A DNA stretch of 64,000 nucleotides from the NCBI GenBank assembly GCA_022316685.1, contig JAKJHU010000024.1, forward strand, positions 8,402,943 through 8,466,942, written 5' to 3'. Under the pieces are notes generated by a model. The model saw nothing but the letters and a program-made list of their open reading frames with translations. It had not been told where the DNA came from and searched no databases. Made by a program: the position numbers and the translations under genes. The DNA is from Progne subis subis. Its lineage: Eukaryota > Chordata > Aves > Passeriformes > Hirundinidae. This document shows positions 11,100-25,100 of the stretch, piece by piece (within the stretch, counting starts at the first letter, position 1; every line of letters starts with the position of its first letter).

Positions 11100-14000
11100 A
11101 CTGTTGCTGCAGGACATGGAGGAGGTGTGCATATGAGAGAACGCTCTAAAATGTGTACATATAAGGATGCTCTAAAAGCAAAGAATTTTCCACTTGTATT
11201 ATATTTTCATACATAGTTCAGACCATCTGTGGAAAGCTGTAAAATGACTAGTTGGAAACATATTATAAAATTGTGTTATTTTACTTAAAACATTAATTTA
11301 GCAGACTCAGATCTGAAAACTCAGGAAAACGCAAGCAGTTTTCTTGTGCTTCCCAATTTTGCTCATCTTTTAACAACAACAAGGTCTCATAGTTTAATGT
11401 GACCCAGTGTCTTCCCCTGCAGTCTGTGGCTCTTGAACCCACATTTGGCTGCTAGCTTGGCATGTGTTACAATTTTCTGTAGTCTCAGGTCCACATATGC
11501 TTGTTAATGCTGCCTGGAGTAATTTGCATGTGTGTTCTCAAGTAAGGAAAAGTGAGGTGACACTTCATTATTTTGTAATGACACCTCTGGACCCTGAGAC
11601 CAGTACATTACCAAGTCTTTTTTTGTCTTGTTTGCAGTGTTCTTTTAGGTGCTTTTTCCACACTGTATTGTCCTGCTATCTATATATTTGGACTCAAATT
11701 TCCAGCTTTGAACATTCCCTGTCCGTTTGAACAGCATCCTGGATACACTTGAAGTTAGCTTTGTGACCATCTCTTTCCTGCTTCCCAGTATTTGAGAAAG
11801 CTTCTTGAATCTATCTCATTTCCAAATGCCATTTTGTGGCAGTTCTGGTCTGGAGGAGACTGGCAGCTTTATGTTCCTGGTTTTCCCTATATGAAATTTC
11901 GACACTTCAGTTCCAAATTTCTGGAAAGAGACTGTCCATGCTGTTAACCCTCAACTGCCTTTTTTTTTTTTTTTTTCCCTTTCTCTTTATATAGAGCAGC
12001 TTGTCTTACCTGTGCTGTCAATAAGTTCTTTTGTCTTTCCACTTCAAAACCAGCCATTCATATCTTTTCTGTACGAGTTCCACTGCAAAAAAAATTCAGC
12101 TTAGTGCAACAGAGGGTGAGAGGTGAGTACCCGAACTTTCAAATTACACAACCCTATGCTTGATGCTGCTGTGGCATGAGCTTTACTGATACATACATTG
12201 TCCCCCTGATCTGCAGTTGCTTCCATTGTTAACCCCTTTGCTTGGATGGCTAATCAGTAAATCTAAATATTTATAAAATAACAATTAAATGTTACTAAAT
12301 CCACAGAAAATCTACTGAAAAGAGCCTAACTTTTCCAGTTTGTGCCCACTTACTATACCACTTTTCATAGGTTTCCTGCAGTGACAGTGGTCCATCACAA
12401 TACCTCCAGAGACACAACCTTCACATACGTCGAGTTCCAACACATTAATTGTGGTGGGAGTAGCTGGCTCCAGCAGGCAATGTTTTTCACTCAGAACTTG
12501 TTTGCAGAACCAGAAATTAATCTCCAGGGGTTTAAGACAGTCCCACAGCCTCATGCCCAACCCCAGGGAATCCACATTTTCCCCTTATTTTATAACTAGG
12601 TTTTGTTTCACACATAAACCTCTCGATAACAAGCAACAGCTGCACAGAGCAGTGGCAGCTTGTGAGTGAACCAGTGTTTCTGGTGCAAGAGGGAAGAGCC
12701 TGAAATGCACCTAAGGAAGAACTCCAGGAAGGACTGCACAGTCAGTGTCTTGTGGTTAAATTGCACTCCACATCAGGAGTACTCAGATGGGAAGCACTGT
12801 CTAATTTTGGAAGTCTGGAAATTCGGACTGGGAATAGAAAACAGGGAATGACATGGGGAGATGCTGTGACTAGTACCCTCCTCCAGGGGGAGGAGTGTGC
12901 TGGAAAAGGACGGACAATTGGAGCACGTCAGGGAACAGATAAATCCTTCGAAGCACAGGTTCTATTCCTGCAATATTCCCCATTAAATTTGCCATCTTAA
13001 GTCCAACATTTCTATGTGCACTGGCCAGCTCTTTGTGGTAACATCAGACATCAGGCAAAAGTTTCCTTCTATTGTCTTTGTATCTCCCAAAGGACCTTTG
13101 GTTTGAGTTCCTTTGCCAGCAAACAAGCAGCAAAAGCAGTTGACAGATCAAGATCGGTGATGATGGTAGGAATGAGCTGAGCATGTTGGTGGTTGCTGCT
13201 TATTCTTCTCTGAACAACAAACAACCCGTTTTCCCAGAGCTGCATGAACCGGAAGGAAGAGCTGATTTCTGCTTTAAGCATGTAATTAATAGGGATGAAG
13301 CCTCAACTTGACAAAAGGGGGCTGGGGGTACCTGCAGATCCCTTAAATTAAGACCAATACACTTTTTGTATTACTTACCCCTGTATAAATTTCCTAAATC
13401 TAGGTGAGCAGAATGTGTCTCAGAAATAGTGGCTGGTTTGCTCGGTTTGCCAGGGGGAAGGACGAGATGAGCTCCACACTGCTGGTGTCCAGGCTGTTGG
13501 AGACAGAAGCAAAGGAGAATGCTCTCCTCCCCTTTTGCTTGCCCACACACAGCAGGTAGGCTGTGTCCTTACCTCCTCCTTTTGGGTTTGCAAAGAACAG
13601 GAGAAGCAGAGGGGAGATGGTCTTTCCACTCAACTCAATGAGCAGAGCCACCACATACAGCAAAATTCCAAAACCACTGAGCTCACATTAGTGTAAGACT
13701 CTCGGATTTTCCTTTCCCAGAGCTGGATCATTTGGAAAAGAGGCAAGTCACTAGACATGGACAAGCTTGTTGTGTTCTCTGTAGCAATTCCATGGCTGAA
13801 TTGGAGTTGGCAGTTTGTCTCAAAGCTCATAAAAAATCTGCCTTTGAAGGGCAGTAGGCATTAAAGTGGAGGGGTACATGCACCTCTGGGATGCCAGCCT
13901 GCCAGATCTCACCTGGTTTAGACACCACAGTGCTGTCTTTGCTCAGTGTGGTACAAGAATTTTTAGACCATAGAAAAGCAAGAACGGATCAGACACACAC

Positions 14001-15700
14001 AGTTGCTGGATCTCCACTTTGTTTTTTCAAGATTTTTCCCCAGTCCATTCATTTGAGTTTTGTGGATGTTTTCTTACTGTTCCAATTCAAGTGTGTACAG
14101 GCTTGAAAACTGCTGATGCAGGTCTTTGAAAACCCTGAATGCAAGCAGTGGAGAGGACTGAGCTCTCCCACGTGGACAGACACAATTTTGTGTTGTCACC
14201 TGCAGACCAAAGCTTATGAATTCATTTTCTATCTCTAGGAATTTGAAGGTAGGATGCAGCATTTTACTGCATCTCTGGTAAATCAGTGCCTGGGACAGCT
14301 TCACAAAGGACATGGGTCAGCAGCCAGAAGGGCTTGCAGGCATAACACAGGACCATGAGAGACCTCTCTTCTACTGGTAAAACAACTTGGGGATATTGTC
14401 AGCCAGACTTCCATGATCTCTGTGGAAGTCAAGCAAACTTTGATTTGCTCTAAAAACATCCCATGACACTGTTTATGAACTGCACTTGGAGAAGCTCTAC
14501 CTTTAAGAAACACAATGATACTTTTATTACAAACCTGGAAAACCACATGCTTTGAAATAATAGGTCATTAAAGCTTATTTTACTTCATTTGGAGTAGCTC
14601 TATACTAAAGAACCACAGAAAACTGCATTGGGTACATGATCCACATAGATCACATGGAGAGCACTGAAGGGAAACATAGGCCTCCCTTTCTTCCCATCAT
14701 TGTGTTTGGAATATGTTTCCAATTGCACCAGTCACAAAGCAATCAAAGAAACTTGCCTACAGTGGCAAACTGAAGATGCCCTATCAGACCACATTACAGG
14801 GTGCTGCACAGTATTGAATCCTTAGTCACAACAGAAAAAACAACATCCACATGACTGTAGGCCACAATGCACTCAATTTCCATATGTCTTAACAGAAAAG
14901 AGAACACAAATCTTCAAAGAAAATGAAATCTGTCTTTGGAGGATGCCTACGAACATATTTCTTCCCTCTCTAACATCCTTACCTAGCATGCCACCTTCCC
15001 TTGCATGAAGTGGGAAAGAAGGGAGGCCACTCCCTGAAGCTCCCAAGTGGCAAAGAGCTCATCAGCCAGAGACCCTTGGGCCTTCCCAGACTCCCAGCAA
15101 GCTCCAGTTCCTGCACCCCATCCTTCATCATCCATCACCTGTGTTAGTAGGCTGTTCCCTAGGTCTGAGGGCAAACAAATGCTTTGCTCATATCGTTTTG
15201 AGTGTGCAACATTTAGCATTCTCAGTCTGGGTCTGCTTGCCTGAATGTCTGTTGGTTTTAAGAGTTCTGCAAAGGAAGACAAAAGCAAAATTATTGAACA
15301 ATGCAGTCATGGCCTCATGGTAACAGAACAGCTGGGGGTGTCCACCACCACAGGGAGCAGCCTGGCCTAAGTGGGCTCAGGACCTGCTGTGGGAGCCCTG
15401 GCTATGAATAACTTATCTGGAAGAAGAAAGAGAACCAGTAACAGACTTTCTGTCATGCTCCAAAATTCATCAGAGATGACTGAAGCCTGTTACTGCTATC
15501 TTCCAGTACTTGTTATAAAATGACTGCTATATCTAGCACTAAGAAACACTCTGTTTTTCAAGAGGTCACTCTTGCAGCATGAGTAGAATAAGTAAAAACT
15601 GCAAAGGAAAAATGCTTCCTTTTTATTACTGCAAAGATACTTTGAAGATGGCCAGGCTAGGGAAGTAAACTCTCCTCAAGCTACAGCTGTTCTCTGACCT
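11100..15700. other. Intergenic stretch, nothing recognised
   Basis: AT-rich sequence containing a T17 run at 11960-11976. No element, RNA gene or supported exon was found. Confidence 0.5.
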
Positions 15701-15952
15701 GAATGAGAGCTCCACACAGACCACCCCAGTGGGTGCTGCAGAGCCGTCTGCTGAGCCTGTGGGAAGGCGTCTCTGCGGAAATGTGTCCCTTTGCTTCAGG
15801 GGAGAGGGGCTCAGGCAGGCAGAACTCCCGCTGGAAGGGTTAGCAATCCAGCCGAAATCTGACAGTGGTGGCTCGAGTGCGCTGAACGGTCCCGAACGCT
15901 GGCAAATGGCGCGAAGACCCCGGCGCTGCCCGGCCCCTACAGCAGGTGCAGG

Positions 15953-16118
15953 GCCCCGCACAGCCCGCACAGCCCCGCACAGCCCGGACCCCGCACAGCC
16001 CGGACCCCGCACAGCCCGGGCCCCGCACAGCCCGGACCCCGCACAGCCCCGCACAGCCCGGGCTCCGCACACCCTGCCCAGCCCGGGATCCGCACAGCCC
16101 CGCACAGCCCGGGCCGCA
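15953..16118. repeat. GC-rich minisatellite, unit about 16 bases
   Basis: Imperfect tandem copies of a unit close to CCCCGCACAGCCCGGA (with shorter variants lacking GGA) run for about 165 bases. The repeat gives Cys/Gly/Ala-rich open frames on the minus strand and Pro/Ala/Arg-rich ones on the plus strand. Confidence 0.85.
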
Positions 16119-16186
16119 CTGCGGGCAGGACCGGTGCGGACGCCGGGAGGCCGCTGCAGCAGCCTTCGCGCGGCGCTGCCCGCGGC

Positions 16187-16237
16187 CGGGGCCCGGGAGC
16201 GGTCGGGGCCCGGGAGCGGTCGGGGCCCGGGAGCGGC
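16187..16237. repeat. GC-rich tandem repeat, 17-base unit x3
   Basis: Three adjacent copies of CGGGGCCCGGGAGCGGT lie at 16187, 16204 and 16221; the last differs near its end. The unit includes the palindrome GGGGCCC/CGGGAG core and is highly CpG-rich. Confidence 0.9.
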
Positions 16238-18780
16238 CGGACGGCAGGAGGCACCCGGGGACCGTGCGAGGGCAGCGACACGGGCACAGGGCAGTACCGG
16301 CGCTCGGCCACCCCGCGGCCGGCCCCCGGCTAAGCCGGCCCGCTCACGGCCCCCGGGCACGGCCGGGCCGCCCCGGGGCTGCCCCCGGGCGGGGGACGCA
16401 GAGCCCGCACAGGCCGGGCCGATCACCGCCCACGGGAGGGAGCCCGGGCACCGCCTTGGTCCTGCCATCGCCGCCGGTCAGAGTGAGCGCCTTTAAAGAG
16501 CACCTTGGCGCTGCACTCCGGCCCCGTCATTGCTACTCACAAGGATTCATGATGACGCTCTGGAAAAAGCCAATATTCTCCTGTTTTCATGACCAGTAAG
16601 AGAGGTAGCCACGGGAAAAAGTGTGCGATGTTATTAAAGCTGAGTCTGTTTACACCCACACCAGGAATGAACTTGAGAATAGTGGCAGGTTTTTAACTTC
16701 TGTTTCCTTTCTTATTGACATTCTTGGTCAGGAAGGCATAACATGCCGGAATATTTGAAAAGACTAGCAGAAAGAGAAGGAAAAGCAAAGGCACAGGGAG
16801 AAACCTCACCAGAACAAAACCAAACCAAATAAAAACCAACAAAATTAGGGATGAATGAAGTTTCAAGGATTTCTCATCTCATGGAATTCCATCCCTCATG
16901 GGAGATCTTCCACTGGATCTACCCTGTTTAGACCCTTGGCCTCATTCACCTGGTGGGGCTGGATAACCAGTGGAGTCAAAGAAGTGACACTGTGCTGTGC
17001 CCCTACTTGCCAAGGCTGATGAAAATTGCTTGTGCCAGGCATCTGAACTCACAAACACGACATTCCTTCTCCCACAAACATCTTTTTCTGGTTGATCATT
17101 TTCCTTCCAGTTCTATCTTTTCAAGGAGAGGAATGAAATGCTCTCTCAGTGTCCCAGTGAGCTGTGCAGTTCTCAGACCCAGCACCCAGCCCTCTGCTTG
17201 CTTTGCTGCTGCAGTAGCTAGGGCTTTAATGTGGACTCTCAGCAGTCACAACTCTAGCAAAATGCTTGAAATTCTGGAGATTATTTTCAACTTCTTGGTA
17301 TGTCTCCAAGGCCAGGATGGAAGCCAAAGTGGAAGACAGGAAAGGCCTACGGGAAATGGAGGAGGTACTAGCAGTAGGGCTGTAGATAAGCAGCTGCCCA
17401 CACACCACTTTAGACACTCCAAGGTACCTCAGACTGCACAGAGCTTCCAGACACAGTGTAGAGCCTCAGGAGACCTGTCCATGCAGAAGCAGCCGCCAGA
17501 GTGCAGAGGGGCGTGTAAGGATCTGCTGGAGACCTTCAGTCTTAGAGGTGGGAATAGAGGACAAGAGATGGCGAATTCAGAGATCCATCAGGAAGGAAAA
17601 GAAAAAAGTATGAGCAAGGGCTGTGATTCTCTAGATTATTTTCTTTCTTAGTTTAGAATCTCTCTGTACTTGCAAAGTGACAGATGAAAACTGGGTGCTG
17701 CTCTGTGCTATCAAAGCTTTGCTATGACTGAGCAGAGCAGCCTTACCCCCTCTAGTGCTGTGTGAGGGATCTCCGACAGCACTCACCCGCTTAGCCAGAG
17801 CATTTCATGATCAAGTGATGCCTACCCATGTCCTTTACTGTCTTGCCAACAGCACTCTCTGCTGCTGTCGAGGTTTCTGCAAGTGCTGTGCTGTCACTTA
17901 CCTCAGCTATGCCTGTCGTTCTCCTGATGACAGCTGGTGGATCCCTCAGTACTTCTGACGTCTTCCTTGGGGTCACACAGTGCTCAAGCTTCAGTGTCTC
18001 CTGATGCTCCCTGTGAAGGGAACAGCACAAGCAGCCTCCTCTGGACACACATAACCATGAGCCCCCTTCACCCTTCCCCAGCCCTGCTGCCTGCTTCCCT
18101 GGCAGCCAGCCTGTGGAAAGGAGCTGTCCCAACCACCTCCCATCTGTGCATAGGCAGGTGTGAAAGGGACCATGCTGAGCAAGGATGGGGTAAGAAGGTG
18201 CCTGTCACACACAGGGGGTGCTGGGCAGGCTGCAATTTGCAAGCACAATCTGCCCTCAGCACATGACAGGGTAACAGGAATAACTTCCTTGCCAGAAATG
18301 AGGGTGGTAGAAAGAAGGCAGCTTGCAGGTGAAGCCACAGAGGGACTGATGGAAGCATGGCTACGTGAAAGGAATTCGCTCTGAACTTTACAAGAGATCT
18401 GGCTTCAGGGTTCTGCTTTAAACCAGCTGACTCTGATGTGTAACAAATCCAGATAATGATAACCAGGTTTAACTTGCTCTTTATGGCCATAACTAGACAA
18501 ATCCCTCCAGCCTGGGCATCATGAACATGCACTCTCCAGAGGAGGAAGGGTTTTCCTTTGTAGAATGCTACTCAGATCTCCACACAATGTTGCTAGAAAT
18601 ATATGTATCTCCCTACATTAATGGCTTCATTTCAAACTACTTCCTTTTTAGCAGCAAAGAAAATCAATAAAAGATGTCCATATGATATGATTACATGTAA
18701 AAATTACATATAATTATTGAATGACCCAGTTCCCACTTACTGAGGGTGCCCACAGCTGGTCCATAGAGATAGGGCACAGC

Positions 18781-18820
18781 TGATCTAAAGGTGCCTTCCA
18801 ATCCAAACCATTCTATGATT
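18781..18820 (+). mobile_element. CR1 LINE fragment, 3' end
   Basis: The plus strand reads tgatctaaaggtgccttcc, then the attctatgatt end, a truncated CR1 3' terminus with one copy of the terminal unit. Confidence 0.75.
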
Positions 18821-19505
18821 TCCAGAGCAATGTAACTGTCCCCACCAGCCTTGGCTGCACATTGAGGTTTGCCTGCTTGGTCTGCTTCTGTGTATTGTCC
18901 AGCTGAGAAACTTTATCCTTGTTCAACTGAATTATTTTCCCAGTGTTTTGAAAAGCCTCAGCTATTCTCCAGCTTGACCTCAAAGTTGCTTTCTCAGATG
19001 GTGCCTTTCTTTTTCTCCTTCCAGAAAGCTTTGGTGTTATATGAAGGATCTCCAATTTCTCTTCAGTCTCTAATGTGAGTTTCTATTCAGGGATTTTTTG
19101 TTGTTTTGGGTTTAGTTTTTTCCTAGCTCTTCAATTAGACTCCAAGCCTTCCTGCAATTCAGTGATCTGAGAATCCAGGTCACTGTTTCCATCAGATCTG
19201 CTTCCTCCTCCTGCTTCACTGAGGTGTTCACAGCTCTTCCTTCCTGGGCAGACCCTTGTGCTCCCAGGCTGTGTCTGCAGATGCACTACATCCCTCCTGC
19301 TCTGGGCACCCTGCCTCCAGCTCCTGTCATGGTTTTCCTCCCTGAATTACAGACAACAGTCTTGACCTGAGGTTCAGTCATACAATTCTTGCTGGAAAGT
19401 TTTCTTTGCTGCCTGTAGTTGATGAGACTGCATTTTCCATGTCTCTCTAGGTCATTGGGACCCTAGGCTGTCTAGGAGGTGGGAGCCACATGGGCTCCCT
19501 GGGGC

Positions 19506-19535
19506 AGCAGAGCAGGACCCAGCAGAGCAGGACCC
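19506..19535. repeat. 15-base tandem duplication
   Basis: Two exact adjacent copies of agcagagcaggaccc. Confidence 0.85.
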
Positions 19536-22117
19536 GTCCCATCATCCCAGCCAGGGAGCAGGGCAGGCCAGGAGGCACCAGGGACAGCCCTAGTCCCTGT
19601 CATCATTCACCTTCTTGGGAATGGGACTGGGCCAGGACAGCAGTCCACAGCTGGGCAGTCACTGTGACTGTAAGTGGAGGCTTCGTAGACCAGTGGGACC
19701 AGTCCCTGTCCTGTGTCCTCCACCATGGGAGGAAGTCTTCTGCAACTGCAACATCATAGATCTCCCCAGTTCCACAGGTGACAGCCCATCCTGGCACTTC
19801 CTTTCTACAGGTACCCCGGGTGCATGGTGTGGAGGAAGCACTGGAAGGGCTACTGCCAAACCCACAGCTTCTGGGTGCTTTGTCAGTCCCTAATACACTG
19901 TTCCTCAGGGTCATGCCCTCCACCCCATGACAGCTTTGGGTGTTCCCAGTAGTCCTCACATTGGTGGTGCCCATGGAGGGCTGTGCAAACTCCTGCCTCT
20001 GTCAGCACAAGAGCAGTGTCCCATTGCAGCATCTCTGCTGCACTGGTGCAGCTGCTGGCTGCTGCAGGTGAACCTTCGCATTTTTAACCTCGCCAATTTT
20101 CCAAGGGAAGGAAGCACTTCACCTCTTGGAATTAATCTGTTGACTGTTGTGTGATAAAAGCCAATTCCTAGAGAAGTCTGTTCCTCCTGCCTCTCCACTC
20201 GAAATTTCCCATTAATAATTACTCAGTCTGTCAATCAGGTTTGTGGGGTTTTTTTTATTTTACTTACAAGATGTTGCTGTGTCTTTCTTGTTTCTCTCCA
20301 CTTTTAATGTGATAGCATGCACAGACTGCATTGTGAACAAGTGAAACTGCATGTTCAGACTTCTATGGAAACCACTGACAAGTTCTATATTTTATGATTT
20401 GAAGGTATTCATAATTCAACAGGAAGCTTTCAAAGTGCATGCATATGTACATACATTCTTATTTTCTTTTGGTTTAATATTTTGCCTGCTTTTCAGACAA
20501 AGTAGCTGCTCATCACATATCTGTACCATTATAATTTTTAAAGAGCTGGAAACCTAAAATAATTTGCACTTGTTTTCTTTTTTTTCTACTCACCTGTTTT
20601 TCAAGTTACATTCCAAGGAGTCTCTTTAAAATCCCTTTTACTACTGTTTAAAGACTCGTGGACATCTGTTCTGCTCCTGCTGTGTTATCTGTATGACTGG
20701 AATCCAAATATCCCTCTCTCTGGATAGTCCAAAGTCACTGTAAGATGCACCTGACCTCTGTTCTGTAATCACATTCAAAGCATTTGACCTAATTTTACAG
20801 CTGTGGATAACTGCACGGTGCTGGCAATGCTAGCAACCCCTTTGCTGTACCATCAGCTAACCCAGTACAAGGGGTGAATGGAATGGTGAGCATGGTGGTA
20901 GAGGTCTAAAAACTTCTGCATCTTCCTGTATTCTGGTTCCTAGCGTGAGACAGAGCAACTGGTGTGTTCTGGGATTGCCTGGGGCACTTGGGTCAATTAA
21001 ACAGCCTCTGGCTGAGCTCCAGTTGCCTCTGTGCTTACCATTGCCCTCAGACACTTGTCCCAAACCTGCAGGGAGAGGAGGGAATGGCAGGGCTGTCCTG
21101 GACCATGCTGACACCATGGAAGTGCCCTGTGTGCTATGGGGATGGAGGCTCTACACCTCAGCTCTGGAGGCCAGCTGATTTCCAGGGGCTGTAATCCTCA
21201 TGGCCACCATGGCTTCCATGCCAGGACTTCTGTTTCAGTACATCAGCCAGGAAGACTTGCTCAGGATAGAAGTTTTCTGATGCTTAGCCCCCACTGCCTC
21301 ACCTCTTAGCAAGTCTGTCACACAGGATTGGAGTTCATCATGCTGGACTTCACCAGCTGAGCTGGGCAAGCGCCCCAGCAAAAGGGACTAGAAAAAAACC
21401 AGAAGAGATTTCATTTTGTGGACAGGGACCACACTTATCTCTGCAGTGCCTGCAGAACATTGGTTCATCTTTCTTCTTTTTATTTCCTGAGAAAGAAAAA
21501 CAAACACACCAAGAAAAACTTTGTTTGTTGTTGCTATTATAATCAGCAAGATAAAAAGAACAATTCATAGTGGCCTTACAGCACAGGCCTACTGTAAGAA
21601 TTGCTGATCTAGGGCTAATGTCAGCCAAGTTATTTAAGGAGTCTCTTTACCTCACGCTGACAGCATTTTGTACAGTGGTTCTGGGCATTGGAACCACATC
21701 CTGATAGCCTGTGGGTACGTACCTGGTTTTTTTCCATTTTGTCCAAATGCAAACTGTGGTTAAAGAGAGCGGCATTTCTCACAGTTGAAACACTCCCCCC
21801 ATTACGGCCAGAGCTGCAGCACAGAACCTGTACCTTTAAACTGGCTTTCTGTGCGCTGGTTGTTGTCACTTGTGCTATGCCTAGCATCCCTCTGTGGCAT
21901 TTTCCCAGTCCTTCTCCTGGCTTGAGGGCAGGCTGGGAATTCCAGCTGATGGAACCGACTACCAGCAAGAGGCAGGAAGTTTGTGTGAGCACAGTTTCTG
22001 AAGAAGACTGCCCTAAACACTGGAGTGAGAGAAGTTCAGTCTTATAAAAATAAATGTGGCTCCCCAGTGCTAGGGAATATTTATGTCACTTGACTCTAAA
22101 TCAAAACAAAACCCCAC

Positions 22118-22118
<1 letters not shown>

Positions 22119-22179
<61 letters not shown>
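22119..22179 (+). repeat. Pure poly(A) tract, 61 bases
   Basis: An uninterrupted run of 61 A follows a C/A-rich lead-in. An AATAAA-like motif lies roughly 65 bases upstream. It could be the tail of a young retroposed copy on the plus strand or a mononucleotide repeat. No parent sequence was recognised upstream. Base count in such a run is unreliable. Confidence 0.85.
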
Positions 22180-22183
<4 letters not shown>

Positions 22184-25100
22184 GTGGGAACCCTCAGCTG
22201 TGACACAACTTGTGCAATGCCCCCAGCCGCACACACTGTGCCCCGAGCTGGGGTTGACTCTTAGAAACTGGGGGGCATCACAGGTCTTCTAGGGGAAGTG
22301 TCTCTGTTTTAATCCTGACATCAACCACTGAAATCTGTAATTAGGCAGAGTGCTTTTCTGGAGCTCTATATGTGTAGTAAGGCTGCTCAAAGTGTGTAAT
22401 TACTCAGACCCAACCATCCCACAGGTGCCAAGTGAAGGACAGCCATGGCAAACTCCTCACAGCCGTATTCCTGCTCCACAGGACAGGCAGGTGGGGAATG
22501 CAAGCACCCAGAGTGCAGCCTCAGGTGCTCCCAGGGATTGGGGACATTGCTGGCACCATGCCCTGACTCCTGGTGGCAGCTCCCATGGCACTGTGAGCAA
22601 GTGTGGTGTACTTTGCCACTGCACTATGGAGGATTTTGCCTGCTGTATTTTCCTGCCTGTGCCTGCTCTGCAAGGTACCTTACTGTGTTCTGAGTACATC
22701 TACAGCCTTGAGAGGAGCAGGAAAAATGCCACCTCACAGATATTTTTTCTCTGAGTCCTTTCCATTTTCTTGGATCCTCTGTCTGTGTTCAGACTCACAT
22801 GTGCTGAAGAAATTTGCAGTCATGTCTAGGTATTACATTGCCACTAAGTCCATTAGTTCATAGACTTCTTCTCCCATGGAGTTCCTGCAGCCGCTGCTGT
22901 CTTGCCAGTTAATTTCTCATGTATTTCCTTTCAAATCTGAATTGAATTAGTGAGCATACATAATGAGGCACAGTAGGAGGAAAAAAGGCAGATAAAAGCT
23001 GACACAGACCAGATGCCTCTTCCAGCCGCTGCCACACCAATAGAGAGTATGGGTAAATGTCAGGTGAATGAGAAAAATTAGGATATAGACAGATAACTTG
23101 CAATCATTTGATCATCAGCTACTTACATAGGGGTTTTGAAAATTCCCTGCCCTCCGAGCATTGGTGTTTCTCTGAAGTTCCCAAGTATTGTGTAGTTCAA
23201 GGGAGACTTTGAGAAGGAGCTCATTTACATTAGAAAAATGTTCGAATACTGTGGGAACTAATGGTTGAAAGAGTTCAGCAGAAAAGACCATCCTAAGGGA
23301 GCACAGCACATGAACAACAGAAAAAAATAACCAAAACCCCAGACACACAGTCAGCCTCCCTTCACCACCTCAGCAGGACACCCTGCCCATCCTTGAGACT
23401 GCTCAGTCTCAGTTCCATGCACCTTTGTTAGTCAGTGCCTACCAGCACTGCAGCACACACACACAGAGCACTCCGTGCCCAGCAGACATCCACTCTCTCC
23501 ATCAGCAGCGCCACAACTTGTAACGATATCCTGCATTTTCTGCTCTAGCTTCCTATGGAAAGTCAAAGCCCTTACATTGAAAGTAGCCAGCAGCAGGGAC
23601 TCAGGAGCAATGCAGAGAAAGAGCCTGTGAGTGGGAGGTGGGATCCACAGGTGGGGGAAGAGAGTGCGCAGCAGCAGGAATGTAGAACACATTACTCTAG
23701 AATAGGATGGGGACCCAGAGCTTATCCTGAGAACACATCTACATCCTCCACAAAAACACTCACCAGGCACAAAGGGTCCTGTTTGCATGGCCTGCATACG
23801 CCATGCAGGGCAGAGAGCTTGGTACCCAGCTCCAGGGGAGCACAGCACTGACCCTGGGCCAGTGTCCTGCATCTGCCAATTTGGCTTTCTGATTTAACCT
23901 GCACCAACACAGCTGGTCCTACAGCCCTCTCCAGTTAGCAACACCATGAACCCTCAGCACCTTTAGTGCAAAGGCCCTCATTCTTTATAAGCCTTATTGT
24001 AAAGTATACGTGAAAGAAAATGTGTGCACAACTCACAAGCGCGATAGAAACACAGTTCTTTAAATCCTTCTCACCCTCCTTGCTTCTAAGACTCAAGGTC
24101 CTGCACATATTTAAAACAAACACAAATAAATAAATGCACATATTTTTCTCCCAGGTGTCCTTTTTCCTGAGCTGAGAACTGCAGCAAGGGCTCAGGTGGG
24201 CACAGCTGCCTTAGTGTTGCCCTTGTGCTGCCTGGAAGGGAACCTGGAGTTGCCAAAGCCGGGTAAGTAATGGCAGCCATCCCACTGCCCACCTGCTGCC
24301 ACCAAACCAAACCAAACCAAACCAAACCAAACCAAACCCCTGTCCTGCTGGCCAGGCCACCAGCCTTCCTGGATCTCTCAGATATCCTCAACTGCACTTT
24401 TTAAAATTATTTTATTAGGAAAGGACTTGGAAAATAAATGTAAAGAGGAACATACCACCCACACATTCTCTGCATCTTCCTCTTCCCAGCCTTGTTCAAA
24501 AGCACTGTGAAATGGTTTGTAGGCTTCTGTGAGTACAGATACTCATCAAAAATGTCACCTTCATTCACCAAGCAGTTTCAGCTTGTTTCAGGGCTTTCTC
24601 ATAGAAATTCCCACAGTGAATGGCTTAGCTGACTGCAGTGGAAGAGGATTTACATTTTTAAAGACCTCTCCTTTTTTTGTTTCTTTGAGTCTTTGTTGAA
24701 GTGATGTGAAGTTATCTTGGAAGAACTGGGCGTATTGGCTTTTAATGCAAAGAAATAAGTAATGAAATATTTGTTCACAGAGTTTTAGCTTGTGTGCTTA
24801 TTTTTCAACTCTCCAAATTTTCAGTCTCCCTTGATGGTGTCCCAGGGTGAGCAGCTCCTCCAGTTAAAGGCTTGTTGAATAATTGAAAACACAAAATTTT
24901 TAACGTAAGTGGTTTTATCACTTCTGTTTGCCAGCTATTTTATTAATTGTTAGGAAAATAAGCAAATTAAACTTCCCACTGGTTTTAAAAATAGATCAGG
25001 CACTTGAAGCCCTCCAGTTATTTGCAATTTATTTCACAAAAAGCAATCTGCCTTTCAATTCTGATGTTCCTCTGCATAGTAATGGAGGAGGAAGGCACAA

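Larger units (their letters stand above)
15880..16500. promoter_or_regulatory. Intergenic CpG island built partly of minisatellites
   Basis: About 0.6 kb of very GC-rich, CpG-dense sequence lies midway between the LRRC8C end and the candidate LRRC8D promoter. Its core contains two GC-rich tandem arrays (15953-16118 and 16187-16237). It could be an alternative LRRC8D promoter, a non-coding RNA promoter or just an expanded GC-rich satellite. No strong splice donor was found in it, so its promoter role is uncertain. Long open frames on both strands are composition effects. Confidence 0.45.
16520..22118. other. Intergenic stretch
   Basis: AT-balanced intergenic DNA. Contents recognised: a CR1 tail at 18781-18820 and a 15-base tandem duplication at 19506-19535. 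Several open frames of 60-230 codons have no recognisable similarity and lack good paired splice sites. Confidence 0.5.

Noticed and set aside
15626..16599. Open frames of 217-280 codons, some with Cys-Gly-Ala repeats
   Set aside because: Produced by the GC-rich minisatellite in a CpG island; same region is open on both strands.
22083..22292. Open frame with a poly-lysine run
   Set aside because: The lysines are the A61 tract.
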